Positions 9,126 through 16,782 of a stretch of 64,000 nucleotides of DNA are shown piece by piece; position 1 is the stretch's first letter, and each line of letters opens with the position of its first letter. The translations under genes were made by a program, and so were the position numbers. The DNA lies in NCBI RefSeq assembly GCF_030506285.1, contig NZ_CP119422.1, positions 5,753,501-5,817,500 of the forward strand. The letters are read 5' to 3'. Source of the DNA: Catalinimonas niigatensis (lineage in GTDB: Bacteria > Bacteroidota > Bacteroidia > Cytophagales > Cyclobacteriaceae). The notes under the pieces are model-generated. The model searched no databases. It worked only from the letters and a program-made list of their open reading frames with translations, and was not told the DNA's origin.

Positions 9126-9169
9126 TGTGACAAAGGTCACTGAACGCTTAAGCTCACTAACTATTTTTG
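9126..9169 (+). promoter_or_regulatory. Crp/Fnr site D and -7 box for the thioredoxin gene
   Basis: TGTGA-caaagg-TCACT at 9126-9141 is a near-perfect CRP-type palindrome. A perfect TAnnTTTG box (TATTTTTG) lies at 9162-9169, 35.5 bases from the centre. The predicted leader to the ATG at 9192 is about 17 bases. Confidence 0.85.
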
Positions 9170-9191
9170 AATATCATTTAGAAATACACTG

Positions 9192-9512
9192 ATGGAAAAT
9201 ACAATAAAATTTCAGGACTTGATTCGTGGCAAAAAACCGCTACTGGTGGATTTTTATGCCAGCTGGTGCAGCCCCTGCAAGATGATGCAGCCTGTATTAC
9301 AAGAGCTGGTTTCTATGGTAGGCAATGAGGTAAAAGTAATCAAAATTGATGTGGAAAAGAACCCTCAGATTGCACGATCCCTACGGATTCAGGGAGTACC
9401 TACGCTGATACTTTTTCAGCAGGGAGAGATTTTGTGGCGACAGTCCGGCCTTGTATCTGCACAGCACTTAGCCCAGGTGATACAAAAGCATAGTAAAAAA
9501 ATCCCGGTTTGA
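9192..9512 (+). CDS. Thioredoxin
   Basis: A 106-residue cytosolic thioredoxin with the active site WCSPCK (C26 and C29) after the strand PLLVDFYAS, and the cis-proline loop GVPTL near residue 72. No signal peptide. It has its own Crp/Fnr-type promoter (site D) and sits between the TauE exporter and the persulfide dioxygenase-rhodanese. A likely role is to reduce persulfides or disulfides formed during sulfide handling, which is inferred from position. Confidence 0.93.
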   Translation: MENTIKFQDLIRGKKPLLVDFYASWCSPCKMMQPVLQELVSMVGNEVKVIKIDVEKNPQIARSLRIQGVPTLILFQQGEILWRQSGLVSAQHLAQVIQKHSKKIPV

Positions 9513-9520
9513 TACGCTTC

Positions 9521-9565
9521 TGTGACTTTTGTCATAGTAGGCGTTCCCCTTACTCCTTAATTTTA
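9521..9565 (+). promoter_or_regulatory. Crp/Fnr site E and -7 box for the persulfide dioxygenase gene
   Basis: TGTGA-cttttg-TCATA at 9521-9536 repeats the spacer sequence of sites B and C. A near-consensus -7 box (TAATTTTA, 5 of 6 fixed bases) lies at 9558-9565, 36.5 bases from the centre, leaving a leader of about 38 bases before 9608. Confidence 0.75.
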
Positions 9566-9607
9566 TATCAATTCACAATTATTGAAGATTTTTAAAAAGT
9601 TAATACC

Positions 9608-11017
9608 ATGAAAGTAGAACAAATTTATACAGGATGTCTGGCACAGGGTGCCTACTATATAGAATCAGAAGGTGAAGTGGCCATTGTAGATCCCTTGCGT
9701 GAGATTCAACCTTATCTTAAGAAAGCTGAAAAAGATGGCGCTACAATCAAATATATACTGGAAACACATTTCCATGCCGACTTTGTCTCCGGTCATGTGG
9801 ATTTGGCCAAAGCCACCGGGGCTACCATCGTCTACGGGCCGGGTGCCCAACCCAACTTTGACGCGCATGTCGCTCAGGATGACGAAGTACTGAAGTTAGG
9901 CAAGGTAGAAATCAAAGTGTTACATACGCCTGGACATACCATGGAATCTTCCTGCTATCTGCTGCTCAATGAAAAAGGAAAGCAGGAGGCTGTATTTACA
10001 GGTGATACGCTCTTTATCGGCGATGTAGGTCGTCCTGATCTGGCTCAGAAAGCCGCGCATATGACCCAGGAAGAACTGGCCGCCACGCTTTACCATAGTC
10101 TCAGAAACAAGGTGATGACGCTTAGTGATGATGTTGTCGTCTATCCCGGACATGGCGCAGGCTCCGCCTGTGGTAAAAACATGAGCAAGGATACAGTCTC
10201 TACGATTGGTGCACAGAAACGTACTAACTATGCCTTGCGTGCGGACATGACTGAAGAGGAGTTTGTGAAAGAAGTCACCGATGGTCTATTACCTCCTCCT
10301 GCTTACTTCCCCATGAATGTGCGCATGAACAAAGAGGGTTACGAAAGCATTGACGATGTGCTGTCAAAAGGAGTGAGACCTTTGAGTCCGGAAGCTTTTG
10401 AAGCGGCTGCCAATGAAACAGGCGCGCTGGTACTGGATACCCGTCAGCCTGACCAGTTTGGCAAAGCTTTTATTCCTAATTCCATCAACATCGGTTTGGG
10501 TGGACAGTTTGCACCCTGGGCAGGTGCCCTGATTCCCGAAGGACAGGCGATCCTGCTGGTCACTGAGGAAGGCAAAGAAGAAGAGGCAGTCACCCGACTG
10601 GCCCGGGTAGGTTATGACAATACCCTGGGTTATCTGAAAGGTGGACTGGAAGCCTGGAAAAAAGCCGGTAAAGAAACCGATTCGGTAAGCTCTATAGATG
10701 CCAAAGCATTTGCCCAGCGCTATGAGAAAGAAAAAACGCTAGTGATGGATGTGCGAAAGCCTGGTGAATTTGCTTCCGAGCATGTGGAAAATGCGGTCAA
10801 CTTACCCCTTGATTATATTAATGAGCATCTGGCAGAGTTTCCTAAAGACAAACCTTTCTATCTGCATTGTGCCGGAGGGTATCGCTCTATGATCGCTGCC
10901 TCCATCCTGAAAGCCAGAGGCTGGGATCAGTTCGTCAATGTTGAAGGGGGTTTTGAGGATATCAAAAAAACCGCTGTGCCCAGGACAGATTATGTCTGTC
11001 CCTCCACCTTAAAATAA
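9608..11017 (+). CDS. CstB-like persulfide dioxygenase / rhodanese fusion
   Basis: A 469-residue cytosolic enzyme. Residues 1 to about 240 form an ETHE1-like metallo-beta-lactamase domain with the iron-binding motif HFHADFVSGH (H54, H56, D58, H63), then HTPGHT and GDTLFIGDVGRPDL. A middle rhodanese-like domain (about 255-355) has no cysteine in its loop (LVTEEGKE), so it is a pseudo-rhodanese. The C-terminal rhodanese (about 365-469) keeps the active loop HCAGGYRS with C421. This order matches Staphylococcus aureus CstB, which oxidises persulfides to sulfite and, via its rhodanese, yields thiosulfate. It has its own Crp/Fnr site (E) and ends before a terminator at 11051. It fits beside exporters for the resulting anions. 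Confidence 0.93.
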   Translation: MKVEQIYTGCLAQGAYYIESEGEVAIVDPLREIQPYLKKAEKDGATIKYILETHFHADFVSGHVDLAKATGATIVYGPGAQPNFDAHVAQDDEVLKLGKVEIKVLHTPGHTMESSCYLLLNEKGKQEAVFTGDTLFIGDVGRPDLAQKAAHMTQEELAATLYHSLRNKVMTLSDDVVVYPGHGAGSACGKNMSKDTVSTIGAQKRTNYALRADMTEEEFVKEVTDGLLPPPAYFPMNVRMNKEGYESIDDVLSKGVRPLSPEAFEAAANETGALVLDTRQPDQFGKAFIPNSINIGLGGQFAPWAGALIPEGQAILLVTEEGKEEEAVTRLARVGYDNTLGYLKGGLEAWKKAGKETDSVSSIDAKAFAQRYEKEKTLVMDVRKPGEFASEHVENAVNLPLDYINEHLAEFPKDKPFYLHCAGGYRSMIAASILKARGWDQFVNVEGGFEDIKKTAVPRTDYVCPSTLK

Positions 11018-11050
11018 ATGAGGATTCAATTTCTAAATGGAAACAAAAAT

Positions 11051-11076
11051 GGCAGGGAAGTTTCTCTGCCTTTTTT
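11051..11076 (+). terminator. Rho-independent terminator
   Basis: A nine-base stem (ggcagggaa with ttctctgcc, one G-T wobble) with a one- to two-base loop is followed directly by six T. It lies 34 bases after the persulfide dioxygenase stop codon and before the next promoter. Confidence 0.85.
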
Positions 11077-11095
11077 CTTGAAAAAGAAAGGCTTG

Positions 11096-11140
11096 TGTGA
11101 CGATCATCACTGACATAGAGGCCGAAAAAGAGGACTTTTG
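11096..11140 (+). promoter_or_regulatory. Crp/Fnr site F and -7 box for the porin-YeeE operon
   Basis: TGTGA-cgatca-TCACT at 11096-11111 is a CRP-type palindrome. A -7-like box (GACTTTTG, 5 of 6 fixed bases) ends at 11140, 36.5 bases from the centre. The predicted transcript start (about 11145) is next to the ATG at 11146, so the porin mRNA would be almost leaderless. Confidence 0.75.
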
Positions 11141-11145
11141 TAGGG

Positions 11146-12522
11146 ATGAAAAGATTAGATCTGATATTGATAAGCATATTCATTCTTCTCACATTCCATG
11201 CTCCTGCGATCGGACAGGAAAGCAGGCATGATACAGTGGCTTTGACATCCATACGTCAGTTTCTGGAACAGGGCAAAGTGGATATACATGCCCGGACTTT
11301 CATGATGAGTACAATGAATGATGGTGGGCTCAGCGATTATTATGCCTGGGCAGCAGGTGCAGGTTTGGGCTATCAAAGCCCTTACTACAGGCATTTTCAG
11401 TTTGGCTTAAGCGGGTTCTTTATCTTCAATCTCGCAGATGCGCATCTGGCAGAGCGCGACCCCATCACCGGAGCAGCCAACCGCTACGAGAAGATGCTGT
11501 TCAATCTGCAAGCGCCTGAAGAGAAAAGAGAGCTGGACCGACTGGAAGAGCTTTTCCTGAAGTACCAAACTCAGCGCATGACCATCACTTTGGGAAGGCA
11601 GAAGCTCAATACGCCTTTCCTGAATGAGCAGGATAACCGCATGCGTCCCAATATCTTCTCCGGTATATGGACTGAATACCGCTACGGTAATATGAGTTTT
11701 CAAAACGGATGGATCACCGCTATCACTCCCAGGGGTACTGTGGACTGGTATCGTCTGGAAGATTCTTTTGGCGTATATGGCATGGGTAGAAACATGAACG
11801 GAGAGGCAGCCGCTTATCGGGGAAATATGCATAGCAAGGGGATATGGGTGAGTGGTATCAGTTGGTATCAGCAAGAAAAAAGTAAGCTGAAGCTATGGAA
11901 CTACTTCATAGAAAATGTCTTTAACCTGAGCTTTGTGCAATGGGATCAGCAGCTTAAAAAATGGAAGTTTGGCCTGCAAGGTTTTTATGAAACAGCGATT
12001 GCAGATGCGGGCAATGCTGTGCCTGCACTGCGCTATATACAAGCCGGAGAAAAAACCGCAGGCATAGGAACGCAGTTAGGTTATCAACTGGGCCATACTT
12101 TTCTGAGCGCCAATTATCTGGGTATCTCCCATAGCGGAAGGTATTTGTTTCCCCGCGAATGGGGTGGTGAGCAGTTTTATGCCAGCCTCTCCAGAGAACG
12201 TTTTGAAGGCAATGGCGGTGTGCAGGCCTTCAGCCTGAAAGCCGAAAGCTGGCTCAATCATCAACACACCAGGCTGACAGGAGGACTTGGGCGGGTCAAC
12301 TTGCCCGGGCCTGAAAATTACAAGTTGAACAAATACGGACAGCCTTCCTATTATCATGTGATGGCGGAAGTCAGCCATACTTTAGAAGGAATGTTGGAAG
12401 GTATGTCAGCAAAAATACTGATCGTAAATAAACTGGATAAAAATAATACGCAGGAAGCACTTTATAAGATCAACAACGTAGATATGTGGAACCTAAATTT
12501 GATAGTAGATTATAAATTTTAA
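11146..12522 (+). CDS. OprD-like outer-membrane porin
   Basis: A 458-residue outer-membrane beta-barrel protein with a signal peptide (about residues 1-23, ending APAIGQ). The mature start RQFLEQGKVDIHARTFMM and LSDYYAWAAGAGLGYQSPYY are close to the OprD family of substrate-specific porins. The end (MWNLNLIVDYKF) alternates as in a closing strand with a C-terminal Phe. It is followed 21 bases later by a YeeE/YedE gene, so it may admit a small sulfur compound such as thiosulfate to the periplasm for that transporter; this is inferred from the operon. Its promoter carries Crp/Fnr site F. Confidence 0.85.
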   Translation: MKRLDLILISIFILLTFHAPAIGQESRHDTVALTSIRQFLEQGKVDIHARTFMMSTMNDGGLSDYYAWAAGAGLGYQSPYYRHFQFGLSGFFIFNLADAHLAERDPITGAANRYEKMLFNLQAPEEKRELDRLEELFLKYQTQRMTITLGRQKLNTPFLNEQDNRMRPNIFSGIWTEYRYGNMSFQNGWITAITPRGTVDWYRLEDSFGVYGMGRNMNGEAAAYRGNMHSKGIWVSGISWYQQEKSKLKLWNYFIENVFNLSFVQWDQQLKKWKFGLQGFYETAIADAGNAVPALRYIQAGEKTAGIGTQLGYQLGHTFLSANYLGISHSGRYLFPREWGGEQFYASLSRERFEGNGGVQAFSLKAESWLNHQHTRLTGGLGRVNLPGPENYKLNKYGQPSYYHVMAEVSHTLEGMLEGMSAKILIVNKLDKNNTQEALYKINNVDMWNLNLIVDYKF

Positions 12523-12543
12523 ACGTAGAAACAGAAAACAGAT

Positions 12544-13125
12544 ATGGATCAATTAATAAATTGGATTGTACAACCCTGGCCCTGGTATGTTGCCGGACCG
12601 CTGATTGGGTTGACCGTACCGGCTTTACTTATTTTTGGCAATAAATCTTTTGGCATATCCTCTTCACTCCGGCACATGTGTGCTGCCTGTGTCCCTGCCA
12701 ATATTCCTTTCTTCCACTACGACTGGAAAAAAGAGCTGTGGAACCTGATGTTTGTCCTGGGCATCGCCATCGGTGGCTTCATTGCCACTGCTTTCCTGGC
12801 CAACCCGGATAGCATGGTGATTGCCGAAGCGACCCAGCAGGACCTGGCAGCCCTGGGCATCACCCAATATGATGGCTTGCTGCCTTCTCAGATCTTTAGC
12901 TGGGAGAACCTTTTCACCGCCAAAGGACTGGTCTTTTTTGTGCTGGGTGGTTTTATGGTAGGCTTTGGCACCCGCTATGCTGGCGGATGTACTTCCGGAC
13001 ATGCCATCATGGGACTCAGTAACCTGCAATGGCCCTCTCTGGTCGCTACCATTTTCTTCATGCTGGGAGGATTTGTGATGACTCATCTGCTCATGCCTTT
13101 TATCATGCAGTGGGTAGGATTCTAG
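12544..13125 (+). CDS. YeeE/YedE-family sulfur transporter, first half
   Basis: A 193-residue inner-membrane protein with about five hydrophobic segments. Two cysteine motifs are visible: HMCAACVP (about residue 43) and [18 protein letters not shown] (about residues 140-157), the latter being the signature of YeeE/YedE (TsuA) thiosulfate permeases and Serratia PmpA. The family usually has about 350 residues; here it is split into two adjacent genes, as in PmpA/PmpB-type systems. The second half follows at 13299. The transported compound is probably thiosulfate or a persulfide, by family. Confidence 0.9.
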   Translation: MDQLINWIVQPWPWYVAGPLIGLTVPALLIFGNKSFGISSSLRHMCAACVPANIPFFHYDWKKELWNLMFVLGIAIGGFIATAFLANPDSMVIAEATQQDLAALGITQYDGLLPSQIFSWENLFTAKGLVFFVLGGFMVGFGTRYAGGCTSGHAIMGLSNLQWPSLVATIFFMLGGFVMTHLLMPFIMQWVGF

Positions 13126-13298
13126 CGGTGCAGGGGAAAGCATAACCCTATTAAAACACTTATTTTCTTTACAGCACGACTTGCTGTGTTAAACTTAGCA
13201 TGCTTATGCTTTGCCTAATTCCTAAAGTTAGCCTATTGTCTAATGAACAAGATGCTGTCGGTGAAGATAAAATATGCAATGAACAAAATGATAAACCT

Positions 13299-13787
13299 AT
13301 GAATTTAATAAAAAAGAAAAATATATCAGCAGCACCCTGTGATGCTCCTAATGCACAGCATACAGCAGAAAACTTCAGCAGTCTGCTCAAATACCTGATA
13401 CTGGGAGTATTGTTCGGTATTGTATTTGTCAAAGCCGAAATCATCTCCTGGTACAGGATACAGGAAATGTTCAGATTGCAGTCTTTTCACATGTACGGGG
13501 TTATTGGCTCCGCCATTCTCACCGGAATGATCTCCCTACAGCTGATCAAAAGGCTGAGCATCAGGAGTATGCAGGGTGAAAAGATCGTGCTGAAAGACAA
13601 GGAGTTCCGCAAAGGACAAATCTACGGGGGCTTTATCTTTGGCTTAGGCTGGGCCATTACCGGAGCCTGTCCGGGTCCTCTATATGCTCAGATCGGCAGT
13701 GGCTATACCGTAGTGTTGGTTACCCTGCTCAGCGCCGTTGCCGGTACCTGGGTCTACGGACGATGGAGCCACAGATTACCGAATTAG
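13299..13787 (+). CDS. YeeE/YedE-family sulfur transporter, second half (DUF6691-like)
   Basis: A 162-residue inner-membrane protein with about four hydrophobic segments and the motif GFIFGLGWAITGACPGPLYAQIG (about residues 113-135), the DUF6691/PmpB signature with its single conserved cysteine. The ATG at 13299 (MNLIKKKNISAAPC) is preferred to an upstream in-frame ATG at 13200, because the extra 33 residues look like leader sequence. It pairs with the preceding gene to make a two-subunit transporter. An inverted repeat (acagca-N5-tgctgt, 13171-13187) lies in the gap and could be regulatory; it does not match the Crp/Fnr sites. Confidence 0.88.
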   Translation: MNLIKKKNISAAPCDAPNAQHTAENFSSLLKYLILGVLFGIVFVKAEIISWYRIQEMFRLQSFHMYGVIGSAILTGMISLQLIKRLSIRSMQGEKIVLKDKEFRKGQIYGGFIFGLGWAITGACPGPLYAQIGSGYTVVLVTLLSAVAGTWVYGRWSHRLPN

Positions 13788-14183
13788 TGCCTGCTGAGTG
13801 TGGATAATATTGCTGCACTTGCCATTATTGCATAAACTGAGCATAGTCTTGGTTTCTCTATGCTTTCTTAAATATAGATAGCATTTGCCCTGATCCGGAT
13901 CATTGTCCAGCAGTATTACATAATTTTCGTTTCTGTCGTAGCGCCGACCCGAAAATTATGTAATACTGTTTTTTTGATCTGATCTGTCTTCACAGGAAGC
14001 GAGCCACTTACTTCCAGCAGCAGATACGGTTCGTCGCTGCGATCAAAGCGAAGCCAAATCCCTCTGCTTGCAGAGGCTGTTCATAGAAATCCAATAATGA
14101 GAATCTCTGTTTCCGTTATAGAAATAGTTACTTTTTGTTTTATCTAAAATGTAAAAGAAATGAAATAGTGTCTTTCTAAAGAC
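13788..14183. other. Intergenic region with several hairpins
   Basis: About 400 bases with no gene. It contains a 12-base palindrome (tgatccggatca, about 13891-13902), a 19-base inverted repeat (listed separately) and a smaller hairpin near 14067-14083 (cctctgc-tt-gcagagg). The density of hairpins suggests a decayed mobile element or a structured RNA, but no known family was recognised. Confidence 0.5.
13911..13968. repeat. 19-base perfect inverted repeat with T-run
   Basis: Arms at 13911-13929 and 13950-13968 are perfect reverse complements (first arm CAGTATTACATAATTTTCG). They enclose a 20-base loop that holds a small inner GTCG...CGAC pair. Seven or more T follow at once on the plus strand, so it can serve as a terminator for the YeeE operon. 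The AT-rich stem and GC-rich loop are unusual for that and would also fit a MITE or REP-like element. Confidence 0.65.
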
Positions 14184-14573
14184 CTATAATTCATTTATTG
14201 CTGCTTGTAACTGCTGTTGAACTTCACCTGCAATTTTGATCAAGGCATCATTTTCAACTGCCTGCATAGAAGCTTTAGGGTCAACAGATGCTACTTCTAC
14301 CGATCCATCTTCCAACTCCTGTACAATGACATTGCAGGGGAGCATGGTGCCAATTTTATTTTCTGTCTGTAAAGCCTGGTAGGCAAAAGAAGGATTACAG
14401 GCTCCTAAAATTTTATACGGCTTAATATCTCTGTCCAGCTTTTTCTTCATGATATCCTGTACATCAATTTCTGTCAATATCCCAAAACCTTTTGTTTTGA
14501 GCACAGTGGCTACTTTTTCTAAGGTTTGATTAAAAGAGATATTCGTTAATTTTTTACTAAAATAGTATGTCAT
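14184..14573 (-). CDS. DUF302 domain protein
   Basis: A 129-residue soluble protein covering the full DUF302 fold, with conserved LKTKGFGILTEIDV (about residues 27-40), YKILGACNPSFAYQAL (about 57-72) and MLPCNVIVQEL (about 82-92). Cysteines 63 and 85 are in the positions usual for the family. DUF302 proteins often accompany YeeE/YedE, rhodanese and DsrE genes, but the activity is not established. The gene is on the opposite strand to the YeeE pair. An IS630 element begins 75 bases upstream of its start codon and separates it from a Crp/Fnr-type site (G). Confidence 0.88.
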   Translation of the reverse strand: MTYYFSKKLTNISFNQTLEKVATVLKTKGFGILTEIDVQDIMKKKLDRDIKPYKILGACNPSFAYQALQTENKIGTMLPCNVIVQELEDGSVEVASVDPKASMQAVENDALIKIAGEVQQQLQAAINEL

Positions 14574-14648
14574 AATTCTTGAGGTTTAAAAAAGTAAAAA
14601 AAGGGAGAATGACTTATAATATTCAGCACTAAAGTTTAATGATATATA

Positions 14649-15781
14649 AGTACTGCGACAGATTTAATTAGTGTATAAATCAAATTGATTAAAAGAGAAG
14701 TTGACATCAAATATTTCTTTTCCTGACTGATTGGCAAAGCTGGTGAATATTTCCTTGAGCCTTCTTTTCAGTGCTGTTTTTGAATTGTAATCTTTAGGTC
14801 TGAGCCATTCGTACTTAATTTTTCTCCATAGTGTTTCAATGAGGTTCATATGAGGACTGTAAGCAGGCAAATGAAAAACATACAAGCCCTGCTGCTGCCA
14901 TTGGTGCAACTTTCCAAAGAAATTTTTGCTCCTATGCCAGGGGGCATTATCAAGCACAATCATTGTTTCTTTGTCTATTTTCTCTGCAAGATCATCAAGT
15001 CTTGTAATCATAAATTCAGTATTGATCATCTCTTTATCTTTGGCAGTATAGGTTATTAGGTGTTTGTTGAGCGGGTTAAGCAAGCCCAGTACATTAGCTA
15101 CCTGCTTCTTTTTAGTAGGGATACCCACCTGATCACCTATCTTCTGCCACCCATAAGGAACATATGGGGTAAGACTAAAACCTGCTTCGTCTACAAAATA
15201 CACATCTACCAACTCCTTTCCCGCTAGCACAAGCAATGCCTTTATTTCTGCTGTTTTGCGCTTCTTTTCAGCCTCTGACGGCTTCTTCTTTATCCATCTT
15301 CTGAATCTCTTCCAGCGGTAGCCAATTTTTTTAAAAACCTCTGAAGGCTCCTCTTGCTCATGGGTGCTATATCCAACTCTGAATATAGCTCCTCTAAAAT
15401 TTGCCTACTGTTCTGAGCATGTTTCTCCACTGCTTTATGCGTAACTTCCACATGCTGAGCATTATTTGCCTGTAAAGTGGCTTTTCTGCCCTGCCCCTTT
15501 TTCCTGATCAGGCCACCAAGGCCTTCTTCTCGCCAGGATTTCATCGCACTATACACAGTGTGCGGAGATACATCCAGCATGTTTATGATTTGCTTAACCT
15601 CATATCCTTTGTAACTCAACAGCAAAATTTGACAACGCTGACGAAAATCGGGTGCAGGACCGTACTTAAAGCCTTGTTCCAGTGTGTACTGCTCCATATC
15701 TGTTAATGCCTCTACAAATCTCTTCTTCCTACTCATACTTAGTCGACAAAACTATTGACCAAATAATTTCGTCGCAGTACT
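14649..15781 (-). mobile_element. IS630-family insertion sequence
   Basis: The 1133-base element starts and ends with the inverted repeat AGTACTGCGAC (14649-14659 and its complement 15771-15781) and is flanked on both sides by TA (14647-14648 and 15782-15783), the target duplicated by the IS630/Tc1 group. It encodes one transposase read by a -1 frameshift. Ends, target duplication and coding frames all look intact, so the insertion may be recent. Confidence 0.92.
14664..15736 (-). CDS. IS630-family transposase, two frames joined by -1 frameshift
   Basis: Frame 1 starts at the ATG at 15736 (MSRKKRFVEALTDMEQYTLE) and encodes helix-turn-helix domains (VKQIINMLDVSPHTVYSAMKSW, then a winged-helix region) up to a stop at 15290. 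Frame 2 is open across this point and continues as IGYRWKRFRRWIKKK, then into the DDE catalytic domain with VDEAGF, VLDNAPWHRS and LPAYSPHMNLIETLWRKIK, ending at 14664. The frames overlap at a run of seven A on the coding strand (15326-15332, A_AAA_AAA in frame), a classic -1 slippery site. I therefore read it as one functional programmed-frameshift transposase; a disabling mutation is the alternative. Confidence 0.85.
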
Positions 15782-15793
15782 TATTATGAAAAG

Positions 15794-15838
15794 TGAATTT
15801 ACATACATCTAAATAGTTTTTTAGTGACAAAAATCACT
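15794..15838 (-). promoter_or_regulatory. Crp/Fnr site G, orphaned from DUF302 by the IS element
   Basis: AGTGA-caaaaa-TCACT at 15823-15838 is a CRP-type palindrome. On the reverse strand a weak -7-like box (TAAATTCA, 4 of 6 fixed bases) lies at 15794-15801, again 36.5 bases from the centre. Removing the IS element and one TA would put this promoter about 120 bases upstream of the DUF302 start codon, in the right direction. Confidence 0.6.
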
Positions 15839-15938
15839 TTTGATGATGATCCTCGGTTAATAAGGTATCGTTTTACTATATTTTGTTGCTACGCATTAGC
15901 CCTAGGTAATACTTAGAATTCAAGGATATTTATTCTGC

Positions 15939-16055
15939 TTACTTTTTTCTCAGTTTTTCAGCCATCAGGTATGGACTGGCTGACTTAATTACAAGGAGTA
16001 AAACAGCCCCAGCAGCAACAAAAAGGAATATATTATAATCCTTAATATAACCCGC
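15939..16055 (-). pseudogene. Possible C-terminal remnant of a membrane transporter
   Basis: On the reverse strand about 38 codons are open between a stop near 16056 and the TAA at 15939-15941. They encode a hydrophobic helix followed by a basic tail (IFLFVAAGAVLLLVIKSA, then MAEKLRKK), the usual end of a multi-helix permease. No start and no upstream coding region remain. The family cannot be named. The rest of 15784-16782 (about 1 kb, AT-rich) shows site G and otherwise no gene I can support. Confidence 0.3.
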
Positions 16056-16782
16056 CCGCTAAAGCTAGATGTCATTGTCAAAGAGATCTATCTATAAAAA
16101 TTCGTCTGTGTTTATCAGATTCAATAATTTTTAATAATTGTGTAGAAATGAAAAAATTACTTAGAATGAAAATAGCGTAATCAAACAAATAAATATGCAT
16201 AAAACTTACTCACACTTTAGCCCTAGAGTAAGCTAGTACAGGAATTCAGATAGGATTAACTTCTAATGGTGAAAAAGTTAATTGCAGTCAAATCAATATT
16301 TTGCTATTGGTATACACTTATTATGGATAGAGAGAAAGCCACGTTTAGTATAAGTATTAATTCCTTTCCCATCTTTCTTATGAAAAAGAACTAATGACCA
16401 TTAGATGCTTAAGATTCACTATTATTACATTAATACCTTAATGGGCTAATGGAAGTATGGTTTATAAATTATGCTACTAAATTTGTTTACCCAAAGAGTA
16501 TAAAAAACTTAACAGTAAATCATGGTCTTATCTTAACAAGATTAATAAAATATTTTGTTGACCAGCTATCATCCTTCAAACTTTGCATATCTTTTCCTAA
16601 TAAAATATCTGATGATTATTGCGCATATAAAGCTTATCAGTAGAGAATATTCTTTTGCGACTGAAGGTAGGAAGAATTAATATTTTGTATAAAAGCTGTA
16701 ACAGATTGTTAGGCTCATTTCAAAATGAGAACGCTATTAAAAGAAATGTGTATCTCAAAATAAACAACTATTAAACAAACTC

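Noticed and set aside
13171-13187. Inverted repeat acagca-N5-tgctgt before the second YeeE gene as another Crp/Fnr site
   Set aside because: Half-sites and the five-base spacer do not match the GTGA-N6-TCAC pattern, and no -7 box stands at the regulon spacing.
13200-13298. Upstream in-frame ATG for the second YeeE gene
   Set aside because: The added 33 residues are not conserved-looking and the ATG at 13299 gives a normal start for the family.
16449-16643. 64-codon forward frame in the AT-rich region before the sensor gene
   Set aside because: No motif, no signal, no neighbour context; expected by chance in AT-rich DNA.
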